DNA of 64,000 bases from Psychromonas sp. 14N.309.X.WAT.B.A12. GTDB lineage: Bacteria > Pseudomonadota > Gammaproteobacteria > Enterobacterales > Psychromonadaceae. The translations under genes were made by a program, and so were the position numbers. The notes under the pieces were generated by a model that saw only the letters and a list, made by a program, of their open reading frames with translations, ran no database searches and had not been told where the DNA came from. Numbering within the stretch: position 1 is the first letter of the stretch; the number at the start of each line of letters is the position of its first letter. Below are positions 26,901 through 36,700 of this stretch, in pieces. The DNA lies in contig NZ_JAPNXS010000001.1 of the NCBI RefSeq assembly GCF_030397575.1, forward strand, positions 310,001 to 374,000, written 5' to 3'.

Positions 26901-29900
26901 TGAGAAAGTTGTAGAAAAAATGATTTATGTCGACAGTGAAGGTAAGCCTTTAGCTGATCAATCAGCGGTGGCAACGCAGCCAACAGATACACTAAATACT
27001 CAAATTTCGGCTAATGATATTCAAGATAGTGTTAAGCGGTTAATTGAGCATCAATCACAACTATTATCCGTACATCAAGCGTATTTAGAAGGGCCTAATC
27101 AATATGCAGACACCTTTAAAACGGTATTAACTGCGCAAGCTGGCCAACAAAAATTACCTGAAGGTTTGGATAAAACTTTAAGTATGTACCATGATTTCCA
27201 AACAGAAACATTAAGAGTACATGAGACATACCTGAATAATCAGACCGAAAATATGCAGCATATGCTAAGTAGAGTGTCTGATAATAAAGGGGACAATCCT
27301 CAACAAGTAGCACCAGTTAATGAACTTCAGAAATCCCCTGACTTGCAAAGTGGTAATAAGCCATTAACAACTAATTTGAGTCTACAAGAGCAATTACAGG
27401 CAACACATGACACGGTTAAAGGTGTACAAACTAGTCCTGTCAGAAAAGTACAACAAAATACAGTTGATGACAAAGTGTCGCCACTAAGTGGTGAGGTTGC
27501 TTCAAATCAAGCGATAGCTGATACCATGCTCGCGGTTGTTGCTGATAAAACCGGTTATCCGACAGAGATGCTTGAATTAAGCATGGATATGGAAGCGGAT
27601 TTAGGTATCGATTCAATCAAACGCGTTGAAATCTTAGGGGCCGTGCAAGATCAAGTGACGGATTTACCAGAATTAGACGCTGAGCAACTTGCACAAATGC
27701 GTACGCTTGAAGAAATTATGGTTTACATGAATTCAGTGATGGGCAACACACTGAATAAACCAGCAAGTGTGACAACAGCAAATAACCCCTTTAGTAACAC
27801 AACGCCTAATAGCGTTGACGCTCAATTAATTGAACAAACCATGCTTGCGGTTGTTGCTGATAAAACCGGTTACCCAACAGAGATACTTGAATTAAGCATG
27901 GATATGGAAGCGGATTTAGGTATTGACTCAATCAAACGCGTTGAAATCCTAGGGGCCGTGCAAGATCAAGTGACGGATTTACCAGAATTAGACGCTGAGC
28001 AACTTGCACAAATGCGCACGCTTGAAGAAATTGTGGTTTACATGAATTCAGTGATGGGCGACACACTGAATATGCCAGTCAATGCTGCAACAGAAAATAA
28101 CTCCCTTGGCAACACAACGGCTAATAGCGTTGACGCTCAAGTGATTGAACAAACCATGCTTGCAGTTGTTGCTGATAAAACCGGTTACCCAACAGAGATA
28201 CTTGAATTAAGCATGGATATGGAAGCGGATTTAGGTATCGATTCAATCAAACGCGTTGAAATCCTAGGGGCTGTGCAAGATCAAGTGGCAGACTTACCAG
28301 AATTAGACGCTGAGCAACTTGCACAAATGCGTACGCTTGAAGAAATTGTGGCTTACATGAACTCAGTGATGGGCGTGACTAATGCTAAAACAGTACAAGC
28401 GACTGAAGAGGCACCGCAAACAATAGATGTAGAGCATATCGAACGCACTATGTTGTCAGTTGTGGCTGATAAAACAGGCTATCCAACGGAAATGCTGGAG
28501 TTAAGCATGAATATGGAAGCGGATTTGGGTATAGACTCTATCAAACGTGTAGAAATCCTGGGCGGTGTACAAGACCAAATATCAGCACTTCCTGAGTTAG
28601 ATGCAGAACAATTATCACAAATGTCCACGTTGGCTGAAATTGTTAACTACATGCACTCGGTTCAAGCGGATAATACGTCTGTAATAACCGTTAATACATT
28701 TAGTCATGCGTCATATGTACCATTAACCGAAACCTTTGAACCTGCACCCAGTGCAACGGTGGCAATAAAAAAGCTTTCAGCACTTGAATACGATGACTCA
28801 AGTGTGAAAGGTGAAACCGATGGTAGTAAACAATTATTATTGGTTAATGACGGGCTTGATAGTTGTGTTTTAACTGCTAATGAATTAATAAAAGCTGGAT
28901 GGAAAGTCACTGTTCTAACACCTCACTGGATTAAAGTGAAATTAACCAAGCAGTTTGACCAACAGATCCAACTTGTTGATTTACCATCGCTTGATGAAGC
29001 GATCATTGCAGACATTATGTCTGCTCAACAATGGCAATCTGTTATCTATTTACATCCTAAAACGAATGCACCAGGTATTGATTTTGATGAACAAGCTAAA
29101 CAAGGACTGCAACTGGTGTTTTTGTTGGCAAAGTTATGTAAATTAAACCAATTAAATAATGAAGTCCGTGCATCATTTTTAGTGGTGACACGTCAAGGTG
29201 GCGACTTTGCAACAAACAATTTAGAAAGCAAAGCAGATTTAGTACAGGGTGGTTTATCTGGATTAGTAAAAACCTTAGCGCAAGAGTGGAACAAGGTTTT
29301 CTGTCGTATCGTTGATCTGCCTTGTAAATTTACAACCAGTAAAGTCTCTAAGATAGTCGTGTCTGAGCTTAATGATAAAGCTACTTTGCCTACAGAAGTG
29401 GGTTATAACAGTGAAGGGCGATTAACTTTAGTGGCACAGAAAACCGACAGCTACCAATTAACTGATGGTCAGTCGATTAATCAAGAGTCTGTTTTCTTGG
29501 TTAGTGGTGGTGCAAAAGGGGTGACAGCACATTGTGTTATCGAACTTGCTAAGCAGCATCAATCTAAATTTATTTTATTGGGTCGTTCGCAGTATCAAGC
29601 TGATGAAGGGGCCTGGTCAATGGGAATAGACACTGACGTTGATCTTAAAAAAGCTGCCATGCAACATTTGTTGAATACAGGTCAAAAACCAAACCCAAAA
29701 TCAGTGAAACAGTTAATTAACACTGTATTAGCTAACCGTGAGATTAAGCAAACCTTACATGCTATTTCGTTAGCTGGTGGGGTGGCTGAATATGTTGCGG
29801 CAGATGTGTGTGATAAACAAGCATTACAGACAGCAGTCGCTCCGATTACCGCCTTGTGGGGGAGTATTACTGGGGTTATTCATGGTGCAGGTGTATTAGC

Positions 29901-31200
29901 GGATAAATTAATTGAAGATAAGACATTAAGCGAGTTTGAACAGGTTTATAGCACTAAAATTGATGGATTAGCGGCTTTGTTGTCTTGTTGCGAAATGGAC
30001 AAGTTAACGCATCTTGCACTATTCTCTTCGGCAGCAGGTTTCTATGGTAATCCAGCACAATCTGATTACGCGATTGCTAACGAAATTTTGAATAAAACCG
30101 CTTACCGCTTTAAAGCTTTGTACCCAGCAGTACAAGTGTTGAGTTTTAACTGGGGGCCTTGGGACGGTGGTATGGTCACAGCAGAGTTAAAACATATGTT
30201 TAATCAGCGTGGTGTGTACATTATTCCAGTTGAATCGGGTGCTAAATTGTTTGCTAGTGAGCTTGCAGCAGCAGATAACCGCTGCGTACAGGTTGTGGTT
30301 GGCACAGATATGTCTGGCTCTGATAATGAACCTGAGTCGATAAAGGTTGATGGTCAAATTATCAAGGTATTTAATCATCAAGAAAGCATGCTGTTATCTG
30401 ATCATCAAATCGATGGCCAGCCTGTCTTACCAACAGTATGTGCAATGGCATGGTTGAAATCAGCCTGTGAACAACAGTACCCTGATTATCAATACCAAGG
30501 TGTTAAAGATTTTAAATTGTTTAAAGGCGTTGTGTTCGATGGGGCACATGCGGAACAATTTATGCTGGACACTAAACTAGTAGAGCGATCTGACACACAA
30601 TTAAATGTAGAAGTATTGGTAAGTAGCAAAACGGCACAGGGCAAATTGGTTTATCATTACCAGGGAATAGTGACCTTGGTTAAACCATTGGATGGCGGAT
30701 TGTCATTGAAAGAGCACCAGACAATATTGCCTGAATTTGTTAAAAAACAATCCCAACAAGCCGCTGAATTATATGCTGACGGCAGCTTGTTCCATGGTCA
30801 AAGCTTACAAGGTATTCAACATATTCATCAATTGGATGAAACTGGTTTACTACTTGAGTGCGCTATTGAAATGGCAGCAAACCAAGGTAACGGAGAGTTT
30901 GATCTCAATGAGACTAATGTGGCTGCTAATGATTTAGTCTATCAAGCCTTATTAGTCTGGACCAGCAAACAGTTAGGGACTGGTAGCTTACCAACCAGTA
31001 CAGGAAGCTGGGATGTGTTTCGTGAAGTTAAATTAGGTGAGCACTTCTTTATTAAGCTAATCGTGACTAAACAGCAAGGACAAAGCGTATTTGGTGATTT
31101 ACTATTGATTGATCAAGCGAATAAAGTGATTAGTCAGATAAGCGCTGCGGAAGTAACTTGTAGCCCGAGCTTATCAGAGTTATTTAAGGCCAGCGCTTAA
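23914..31200 (+). CDS. pfaA: PUFA synthase subunit PfaA (KS-MAT-4xACP-KR-DH)
   Basis: A 2428-residue multidomain synthase subunit that elongates malonyl units into omega-3 PUFA. Domains in order: ketosynthase (about 25-470; Cys223, His358, His398), malonyl/acyl transferase (about 590-890; Ser696 in G-H-S-F-G-E), a coiled Glu/Val/Lys linker, four ACPs with phosphopantetheine serines Ser1234, Ser1339, Ser1444 and Ser1542 (each L-G-I-D-S), a ketoreductase (about 1750-2120), and a PKS-type dehydratase-like end with H-x3-G-x4-P at His2164. ATG 23914 is chosen over ATG 23896 for its GGAGA site. It is 38 bp after pfaR and 2 bp before pfaB. Confidence 0.96.
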   Translation: MSKKQNTNTAADKRINSRLQETPIAIVGMASVFAESKNLGQFWETIVNSVNGIQDVPEDRWAIDDYYSADKKEADKSYCKRGGFLPEIDFDPMEFGLPPNLLELTDITQLMALVTARDVIADAGLSVEGNVDRDKMGIILGVGGGQKQGGQLMSRLQGPVLEKVLKASGVSEDDTNVIVDKFKKAYIPWEENSFPGMLGNVIAGRIANRFNLGGTNCVVDAACAGSLAAIKMAVSDLLEYRSDMMLSGGICCDNSPFMYMSFSKTPAFTDGDCIRPFDDKSNGMMIGEGVGMIALKRLEDAERDGDRIYSVIKGIGSSSDGKFKSIYAPRPEGQLKALKRAYQDAGFDPKTCGLIEAHGTGTKAGDAAEFRGLELLFSENNEQKQHVALGSVKSQVGHTKAAAGTAGLIKAALALHHKVLPPTINVDLPNKNLDIENTPLYINTETRPWMQRVDGVKRQAGISSFGFGGTNFHLVLEEYSQQHQHAYRLNEVAQSFLIAADNKAQLIEILTAQHQALKVGQDNQPYAYNQFIIDFPVRKIAADQVRCGFVANDVNHAKQLLTQAIDKLTTDQSEQWSMPTGIYYQQQAINSKGKVVALFSGQGSQYVNMGRELVCHFPTMMASQVAMDKQFALSSTGKVSDVLYPIPVFDASKKAQQEQTLRLTEYAQPAIGSLSVGLFNTFKQAGFKPDFTAGHSFGELTALWAAGVYSEHDYMQLAIARGQAMSAPNQVDFDAGAMAAVIGEVALVEIEIAEIAGVSIANYNAHNQAVIAGSKIAILDASTKLTKLGLKVIELPVSAAFHTPLVEHAQQPFAKAIDQVKFAKPTINVFANGTGEAHSEQPQKIKAALKGHILESVQFSKQIENLYKAGGRIFVEFGPKNVLTGLVDNILQDKSDVVSIATNGNTKQSADIQLRLAAVQLAVLGVELDNIDPYSAVSRPTVAPKKSPLAMKLSGAAYVSPKTKQAFQDALTDNWKIGNNQQPVTEVKEVIKEVIVEKVVEKMIYVDSEGKPLADQSAVATQPTDTLNTQISANDIQDSVKRLIEHQSQLLSVHQAYLEGPNQYADTFKTVLTAQAGQQKLPEGLDKTLSMYHDFQTETLRVHETYLNNQTENMQHMLSRVSDNKGDNPQQVAPVNELQKSPDLQSGNKPLTTNLSLQEQLQATHDTVKGVQTSPVRKVQQNTVDDKVSPLSGEVASNQAIADTMLAVVADKTGYPTEMLELSMDMEADLGIDSIKRVEILGAVQDQVTDLPELDAEQLAQMRTLEEIMVYMNSVMGNTLNKPASVTTANNPFSNTTPNSVDAQLIEQTMLAVVADKTGYPTEILELSMDMEADLGIDSIKRVEILGAVQDQVTDLPELDAEQLAQMRTLEEIVVYMNSVMGDTLNMPVNAATENNSLGNTTANSVDAQVIEQTMLAVVADKTGYPTEILELSMDMEADLGIDSIKRVEILGAVQDQVADLPELDAEQLAQMRTLEEIVAYMNSVMGVTNAKTVQATEEAPQTIDVEHIERTMLSVVADKTGYPTEMLELSMNMEADLGIDSIKRVEILGGVQDQISALPELDAEQLSQMSTLAEIVNYMHSVQADNTSVITVNTFSHASYVPLTETFEPAPSATVAIKKLSALEYDDSSVKGETDGSKQLLLVNDGLDSCVLTANELIKAGWKVTVLTPHWIKVKLTKQFDQQIQLVDLPSLDEAIIADIMSAQQWQSVIYLHPKTNAPGIDFDEQAKQGLQLVFLLAKLCKLNQLNNEVRASFLVVTRQGGDFATNNLESKADLVQGGLSGLVKTLAQEWNKVFCRIVDLPCKFTTSKVSKIVVSELNDKATLPTEVGYNSEGRLTLVAQKTDSYQLTDGQSINQESVFLVSGGAKGVTAHCVIELAKQHQSKFILLGRSQYQADEGAWSMGIDTDVDLKKAAMQHLLNTGQKPNPKSVKQLINTVLANREIKQTLHAISLAGGVAEYVAADVCDKQALQTAVAPITALWGSITGVIHGAGVLADKLIEDKTLSEFEQVYSTKIDGLAALLSCCEMDKLTHLALFSSAAGFYGNPAQSDYAIANEILNKTAYRFKALYPAVQVLSFNWGPWDGGMVTAELKHMFNQRGVYIIPVESGAKLFASELAAADNRCVQVVVGTDMSGSDNEPESIKVDGQIIKVFNHQESMLLSDHQIDGQPVLPTVCAMAWLKSACEQQYPDYQYQGVKDFKLFKGVVFDGAHAEQFMLDTKLVERSDTQLNVEVLVSSKTAQGKLVYHYQGIVTLVKPLDGGLSLKEHQTILPEFVKKQSQQAAELYADGSLFHGQSLQGIQHIHQLDETGLLLECAIEMAANQGNGEFDLNETNVAANDLVYQALLVWTSKQLGTGSLPTSTGSWDVFREVKLGEHFFIKLIVTKQQGQSVFGDLLLIDQANKVISQISAAEVTCSPSLSELFKASA
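27526..28665 (+). repeat. Tandem ACP-coding repeats in pfaA
   Basis: Four direct repeats each encode one acyl carrier protein domain. The first three have an exact 315-bp period (equivalent ATG codons at 27526, 27841 and 28156) and are nearly identical in DNA through the L-G-I-D-S-I-K-R region. The fourth begins 294 bp later (28450) and has clearly diverged. The inter-ACP linkers also resemble each other in copies 1-3, implying recent duplication or gene conversion. Confidence 0.93.
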
Positions 31201-31202
31201 TC

Positions 31203-33698
31203 ATGTTAGCGGTATTGGGCATTGAGGTAAACATTAGCTCAAATAGCAATGAGCAGATTGCTATTGATGCATTTGATTACTATTTATACCAAGGTTTGAA
31301 AATAGATACTCGACCTGAACCCCGTGCTGATAAGTTGATTTCGGCACTGAATGTATTAAGTGACAAACTATTAGTGAACAATCATCTTAATCGTTCACAG
31401 GTTAAAGTGGTTATCTGTAATGCTAAAAACGATAACATTCAATCATTTACAAATACATTTTCAGATGTACTTTATTGTGAATCACTTAGTGATGCCTTGA
31501 ATGTTTGTTCTCAGGTGTCCGTTGAGCAATCTAAAGCAACTATACTAATGAGTGTTGATGGTCGCGATTTAAATGCTTGTGCTGCTATTTTAATTAGCAC
31601 GCAACATGCATTTCAAGATGTTAATTCACAATTAAGTCAGTGCCATTGTTATGCTTATATTAATGCGCAAAGTATCGTGAATAGTGCGTTTGATGCAACA
31701 GCGAAAAGCCAACTAATTGAACAGCATATTTATGATTTTTTCGTTCGTAATAGTTCAAATTACGAGCAAATCGAATCAATCATTATCAATCAATCCATGT
31801 CGTCGATTTCAGCTGACGAACATGCGCAACACTGCTTATCGCTAAGTTATATAGATGGGCAGCAAAGCGCCTCTACAGATAAATGCACACTGTTAACTAG
31901 TATCGATTGTTATGATAGTGAAGATGCTGACTTTATGGCCTTGCTTAGCCTAATTTCAACTGTGCTATGTGTCGATCAACAATATCGCTTAGGTTATTGT
32001 GGTGATTTGTTATCAAGATCGGAGCCTACTGACTCAATCGCTGAAAAATGCGCCGATTTACCTTATTATTTATTATCTGAATCAACAAGTTATTTACCTC
32101 AATGCGCTAATCAAATAAGGCAGTTGGTATTGAGCTTTGTAGCAGAGCATTCACATCAATTAGTATTAGTGTCTAATAGTGATTCCTCTAATAACAAGCA
32201 AATTGAGCCTAATTACAACAATGGTTTCCTAGCGCAACAAAAGATGAAACCAATTATATTTAAAAGTACTTCAGTACAACAATTAATTGAAGCGTTACAC
32301 TGCTGTGAACAATCTATTTCTCGAACCGCACAGAGCTTTACACAATTTAGCGAAAATCATCTTAGACATGGTCACTTTAAACACCAAAGTCTGCAATTTA
32401 ACCAAAATCAACAAGGTTATTATTGCTTAGTCTTATTAGCTGATTGTTTTGAACAGCTAATTGCACAAATAGTATTAGCTTGTAATGGACTACCAAAAGC
32501 AATTAGTAATAAACAAGTCTGGAAAACCCCGCTGGGCAGTTATTGTAGTGGTCACTTGGTTGAAGAAAATCAGTATAAAAAGCCACTCAGTTTTGTCTAT
32601 CCAGGTGTGGGTGCTTTATATGTCAATATGGGAAAAGATCTATTACGTTTATTCCCGCATTCGCATCAAGCACTAAACCTGATGAGCTCTGATTTATCAC
32701 GTAGCTTACAAGATCTATTGATCACACCTAGGCACCTAAAGGTTAGTGACGAGCATCCCCTTCAAGACCAACAAAATTTAAGACGAAGTTTGGCAAATAT
32801 TGCTGAAGCAGGTGTTAGTTATGCCTATTTACTTACCCATATATTTCAATGTGGACTGTCCTTAAATGCGAGCAGTGCAGCAGGGTATAGTATGGGAGAA
32901 GTGAGTATGTTTGCCGCACTAGGTTGCTGGAAAAACCCAGATTTATTGAGCGAACGATTACGTCAAAGCCCTATTTTTACTGAGCAATTAGCGGGGCCTT
33001 TAAAGCGCCTGGATCTGGCTTGGGGTGAAGCAAAAAATGGTAATGAAAATGCATGGGAGTCATTTCATATTAAAGTCGGGTTAATGCAGGTCAACGCTAT
33101 TATTGCTGAATACCCGCGCGTTTACATTACTATTCGTAACACGCCTGAAAGCTTAGTGATTGCAGGTGAACCCAAGCAATGTTTAGCGCTAGCTAAGCAG
33201 TTAGGGGTGAGGGCAATTGCATTGAATGTACCTAATATTATTCATTGTGAATTATCTCGGAGTGAATATCAGCGAATGCAATCGATGTACTCGTTACCTG
33301 TCCAGCAAAAATTAGCTTGTCAGCTATTTTCTACTTCTTGTTATTTACCTGTACCCATCACTGAAAAAGCGATCGCCGTTAGTATCAGCAAATGCCTAAC
33401 CGAGTTTGTCGATTTTCCACGTTTAATTAAAAATATTTATGCTACTGGAGAACGTGTGTTTATTGAAATGGGGGCAGGAAAGTCGTTAAGCACATGGATT
33501 GAAAGGATTTTAAAGAGTAATCAAGGTTCTGTAACCTGTTTGTCAGTAAATCAGAAAAATTTAGACGATTATACTGCAATTCTCAAAACTGTGGCGACAT
33601 TAGTCAGTCTGGGTTATCCAGTGAATTTACAGCCTTTTTATAACGGAACGCTAGTGCGTCCGGTGAATAAAATAGCTGAATCCGTATTAGTATCATAG
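31203..33698 (+). CDS. pfaB: PUFA synthase subunit PfaB (acyltransferase)
   Basis: An 831-residue subunit with one recognisable acyltransferase domain in its C-terminal half. The nucleophile motif G-Y-S-M-G-E contains Ser563. The N-terminal 450 residues resemble a highly degenerate ketosynthase-like region with no catalytic motif. Published work links PfaB to the choice between EPA and DHA as final product. The ATG lies 2 bp after the pfaA stop, so translation is probably coupled. At 831 residues it is longer than the roughly 750-residue PfaB I remember from EPA-producing Shewanella. Confidence 0.92.
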   Translation: MLAVLGIEVNISSNSNEQIAIDAFDYYLYQGLKIDTRPEPRADKLISALNVLSDKLLVNNHLNRSQVKVVICNAKNDNIQSFTNTFSDVLYCESLSDALNVCSQVSVEQSKATILMSVDGRDLNACAAILISTQHAFQDVNSQLSQCHCYAYINAQSIVNSAFDATAKSQLIEQHIYDFFVRNSSNYEQIESIIINQSMSSISADEHAQHCLSLSYIDGQQSASTDKCTLLTSIDCYDSEDADFMALLSLISTVLCVDQQYRLGYCGDLLSRSEPTDSIAEKCADLPYYLLSESTSYLPQCANQIRQLVLSFVAEHSHQLVLVSNSDSSNNKQIEPNYNNGFLAQQKMKPIIFKSTSVQQLIEALHCCEQSISRTAQSFTQFSENHLRHGHFKHQSLQFNQNQQGYYCLVLLADCFEQLIAQIVLACNGLPKAISNKQVWKTPLGSYCSGHLVEENQYKKPLSFVYPGVGALYVNMGKDLLRLFPHSHQALNLMSSDLSRSLQDLLITPRHLKVSDEHPLQDQQNLRRSLANIAEAGVSYAYLLTHIFQCGLSLNASSAAGYSMGEVSMFAALGCWKNPDLLSERLRQSPIFTEQLAGPLKRLDLAWGEAKNGNENAWESFHIKVGLMQVNAIIAEYPRVYITIRNTPESLVIAGEPKQCLALAKQLGVRAIALNVPNIIHCELSRSEYQRMQSMYSLPVQQKLACQLFSTSCYLPVPITEKAIAVSISKCLTEFVDFPRLIKNIYATGERVFIEMGAGKSLSTWIERILKSNQGSVTCLSVNQKNLDDYTAILKTVATLVSLGYPVNLQPFYNGTLVRPVNKIAESVLVS

Positions 33699-33707
33699 AG
33701 AGTATTT

Positions 33708-36700
33708 ATGGAAAACATTGCCATTGTTGGTATCGCAAATCTATTTCCAGGCTCAAGTGCGCCAGAAGAGTTTTGGCAACAATTATTACAAAAACAAGAT
33801 AATCGCACAGCCATTACAGAGCATGAGTTAGGTGTTAAACCAGAGCAGTACTTAGGTAAAAAGGGCGACAACGATAAATATTACTGTCTATATGGCGGTT
33901 ATGTTCGTGACTTCGAGTTTGATGCTGAGGAGTTTTTACCAGCTACAGATTCATCCTTTAGTGTTGGTGACTTGCACCAATTGGATGATTTGCATCAATG
34001 GTCTCTTTACGTGACTAAACGTGCCTTGCAAGATGCTGGTTATTGGCAAAGTGAAAAATTGAAGCAGTGTGGTTTAATTTTAGGTAATTTATCATTCCCA
34101 ACAAAACGCTCTAATCATCTGTTTTTGGAATCTTATCGCCGAGTAGTTGAATTAGCTTTACAAGAAACCCTTCATCCTAAATTCCAACTGTCGGCGTTTG
34201 CAGAACAGCAAAAAGTAAAACCGGAGAATGCCCTAGTAGGCGGCTATCCAGCCGCTTTATTAGCACAAGTTAATGGCTTAGGTGGTCAATACTTTGCGTT
34301 AGATGCTGCCTGTGCATCATCTTGTTACAGTGTCAAATTAGCCTGTGATTATTTACACACAGGAAAAGCAGATATGATGCTAGCTGGAGCGGTATCAGCA
34401 GCGGATTCATTATTTGTAAATATGGGATTTTCTATTTTCCAAGCCTTTCCAGAAAACAACCGCCACGCGCCATTTGATAAGGATTCTCAGGGGTTATTTG
34501 CAGCACAAGGTGCCGGTATGATGGTGCTTAAGCGACATAGTGATGCTATACGTGATGGGGATAAGATCCATGCCGTCATTAAAGGTGGTGCGTTAACTAA
34601 TGATGGAAAAGGGGAGTTTGTATTAAGTCCTAATAGCAAAGGACAAGTACTAGCATATCAAGAGGCTTACCGTAATGCCGAGGTTGATCCTAGACAAGTA
34701 GATTACATTGAATGTCATGCAACGGGGACACCTAAAGGTGATAAAGTTGAGCTTAGTTCGATGGAACAATACTTTAGCGAATATCAACATAAGCCCTTAC
34801 TTGGCTCTGCTAAATCAAACTTAGGGCATTTGTTGACCGCTGCAGGCATGCCGGGTATGACGAAAGCTATTTATGCTCTAAATAATGCGCTTATTCCGGC
34901 AACCATCAATGTGGATAATGCGATAAGCACACAAAAGGGTTATTTTTCAGCAACCCAAATTCCAACGCAAACCGTGGAGTGGCCGAAAACTGCTCACCAA
35001 AGAACAGCGGGGGTTAGCGTATTTGGGTTTGGTGGAAGTAATGCTCACTTGGTGCTACAACCAGGTAATAGTGAGTATGTTGAAAACACACAGCCAATCA
35101 ATCAAGTAGAAAAACTAGCTATAGTTGGAATGGATTGTCACTTTGGGCAAGTTGATAACATGCTGGCTTATCAGGAAGCGATTAACAACAAACAAGGCTG
35201 TTTCAGTGTTTTACCAACACAGCGTTGGCAGGGAATTGAAAAACAATCTTCAGTATTGAATCAAATTGGTCTAAACAATGCGCCTAAGGGTAATTATATT
35301 AGCCAGTTCGATATCGATTTTTTGCGTTTTAAAATACCGCCCAATGAGCAAGATAGTTTAATCGCACAGCAATTATTAATGATGAAAGTGGCCGATAATG
35401 CAGCAAGAGACGCAGGCTTAGTTGCGGGTGGAAAAGTAGCAGTATTAGTGGCTATGGGATTGGAGTTAGATCTTCATCAGTATCGCGGCCGAGTTAATTT
35501 AGCAACTCAAATTGAACACAGTCTTGAGCAGATTGGGGTTGAATTAACTGAGCAACAACAGTCGCAATTGATTGAAATTAGTAAACAAAGTATTAATGAT
35601 CCTGCACAGTTAAACCAATATACCAGTTTTATTGGTAATATTATGGCGTCACGTATTTCTGCGTTATGGGATTTTAGTGGACCTGCTTTTACCGTTTCTA
35701 GTGAAGAAAACTCAGTTTATAAATGTGTGGATATTGCTGATAATTTATTAAAAACCTCTGATATTGAGGCAGTGATTATTGCTAGTGTAGATCTTGCTGG
35801 TAGTTTTGAAAATATCAGTCTTCGCCAACAGTTTTTACCTGTCTCTGAACAAGCGAAAGTTGCTGTAACAGCTAGGCAACAATCACAGTGGTTAGTTGGT
35901 GAAGGTGCCGGAGCATTTGTTGTCAAAGCCAGTGGTCAGGTTAAATCAGAGCAAGTCTACGCAAATATTGATGCTTGTTTGTTTGCTAATCATAGTGACC
36001 CATTTAATCAAGCACAGCTAATTAATGCTACCTTGCAACAAGCCAAAATCACTGCACAGGATATTTGCCAAGTTGAAACCTTTGCTGTTGGTGATACAGA
36101 ACAACTCGCTAACGAGCATGATACATTAGCACAAGCTTACCCAACTGCTGCCTTTGTATCCTCTAAGCAGTATGTTGGTCATTGCTACAATGCATCAGGT
36201 ATGGCGAGTTTATTGTCTAGTGTTATTGCGTTACATAGTCACCAAGTTAAAGTGACTGATAACCAAAACAACAAGTATGTAGCAGTGCATGGTTTAGGGC
36301 AAGATATGAGCGTTGCTCACTTGATTTTGTCTAATACACAAGCAGACAAAATGGTCAGCCTGTTACCGCAAGTTAAAACTAAATTAAGTTTAATGAAAAC
36401 AGTGACTTTAGGTGGTAAATCTATCTTTAATGCAATACATGAGTTAAGAGATAGTGCTGAAATACAAACTATACAAGAACAGTTTATTAAACATTTTACC
36501 CCTGCCACAGTACAGCCAATTAAGCAGCATCAGCGCGTGCAGAATACTGCATTGCAAAACAGCTCTGTAATGGATAAAACACAAGAAGCACCAATGAATA
36601 ATAAGCCAATGACCATGACACAACAATCAGGTGAAATAGTACAAACTCAGGTGAGTGAGCAGATCTGCCAACAACATCAAACCCATCAAGCTTTCTTACG

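Noticed and set aside
27526-28665. The 315-bp repeats as a mobile element or assembly artefact
   Set aside because: They are in frame and each encodes a complete ACP domain, as known for PfaA proteins, with real differences in linkers between copies.
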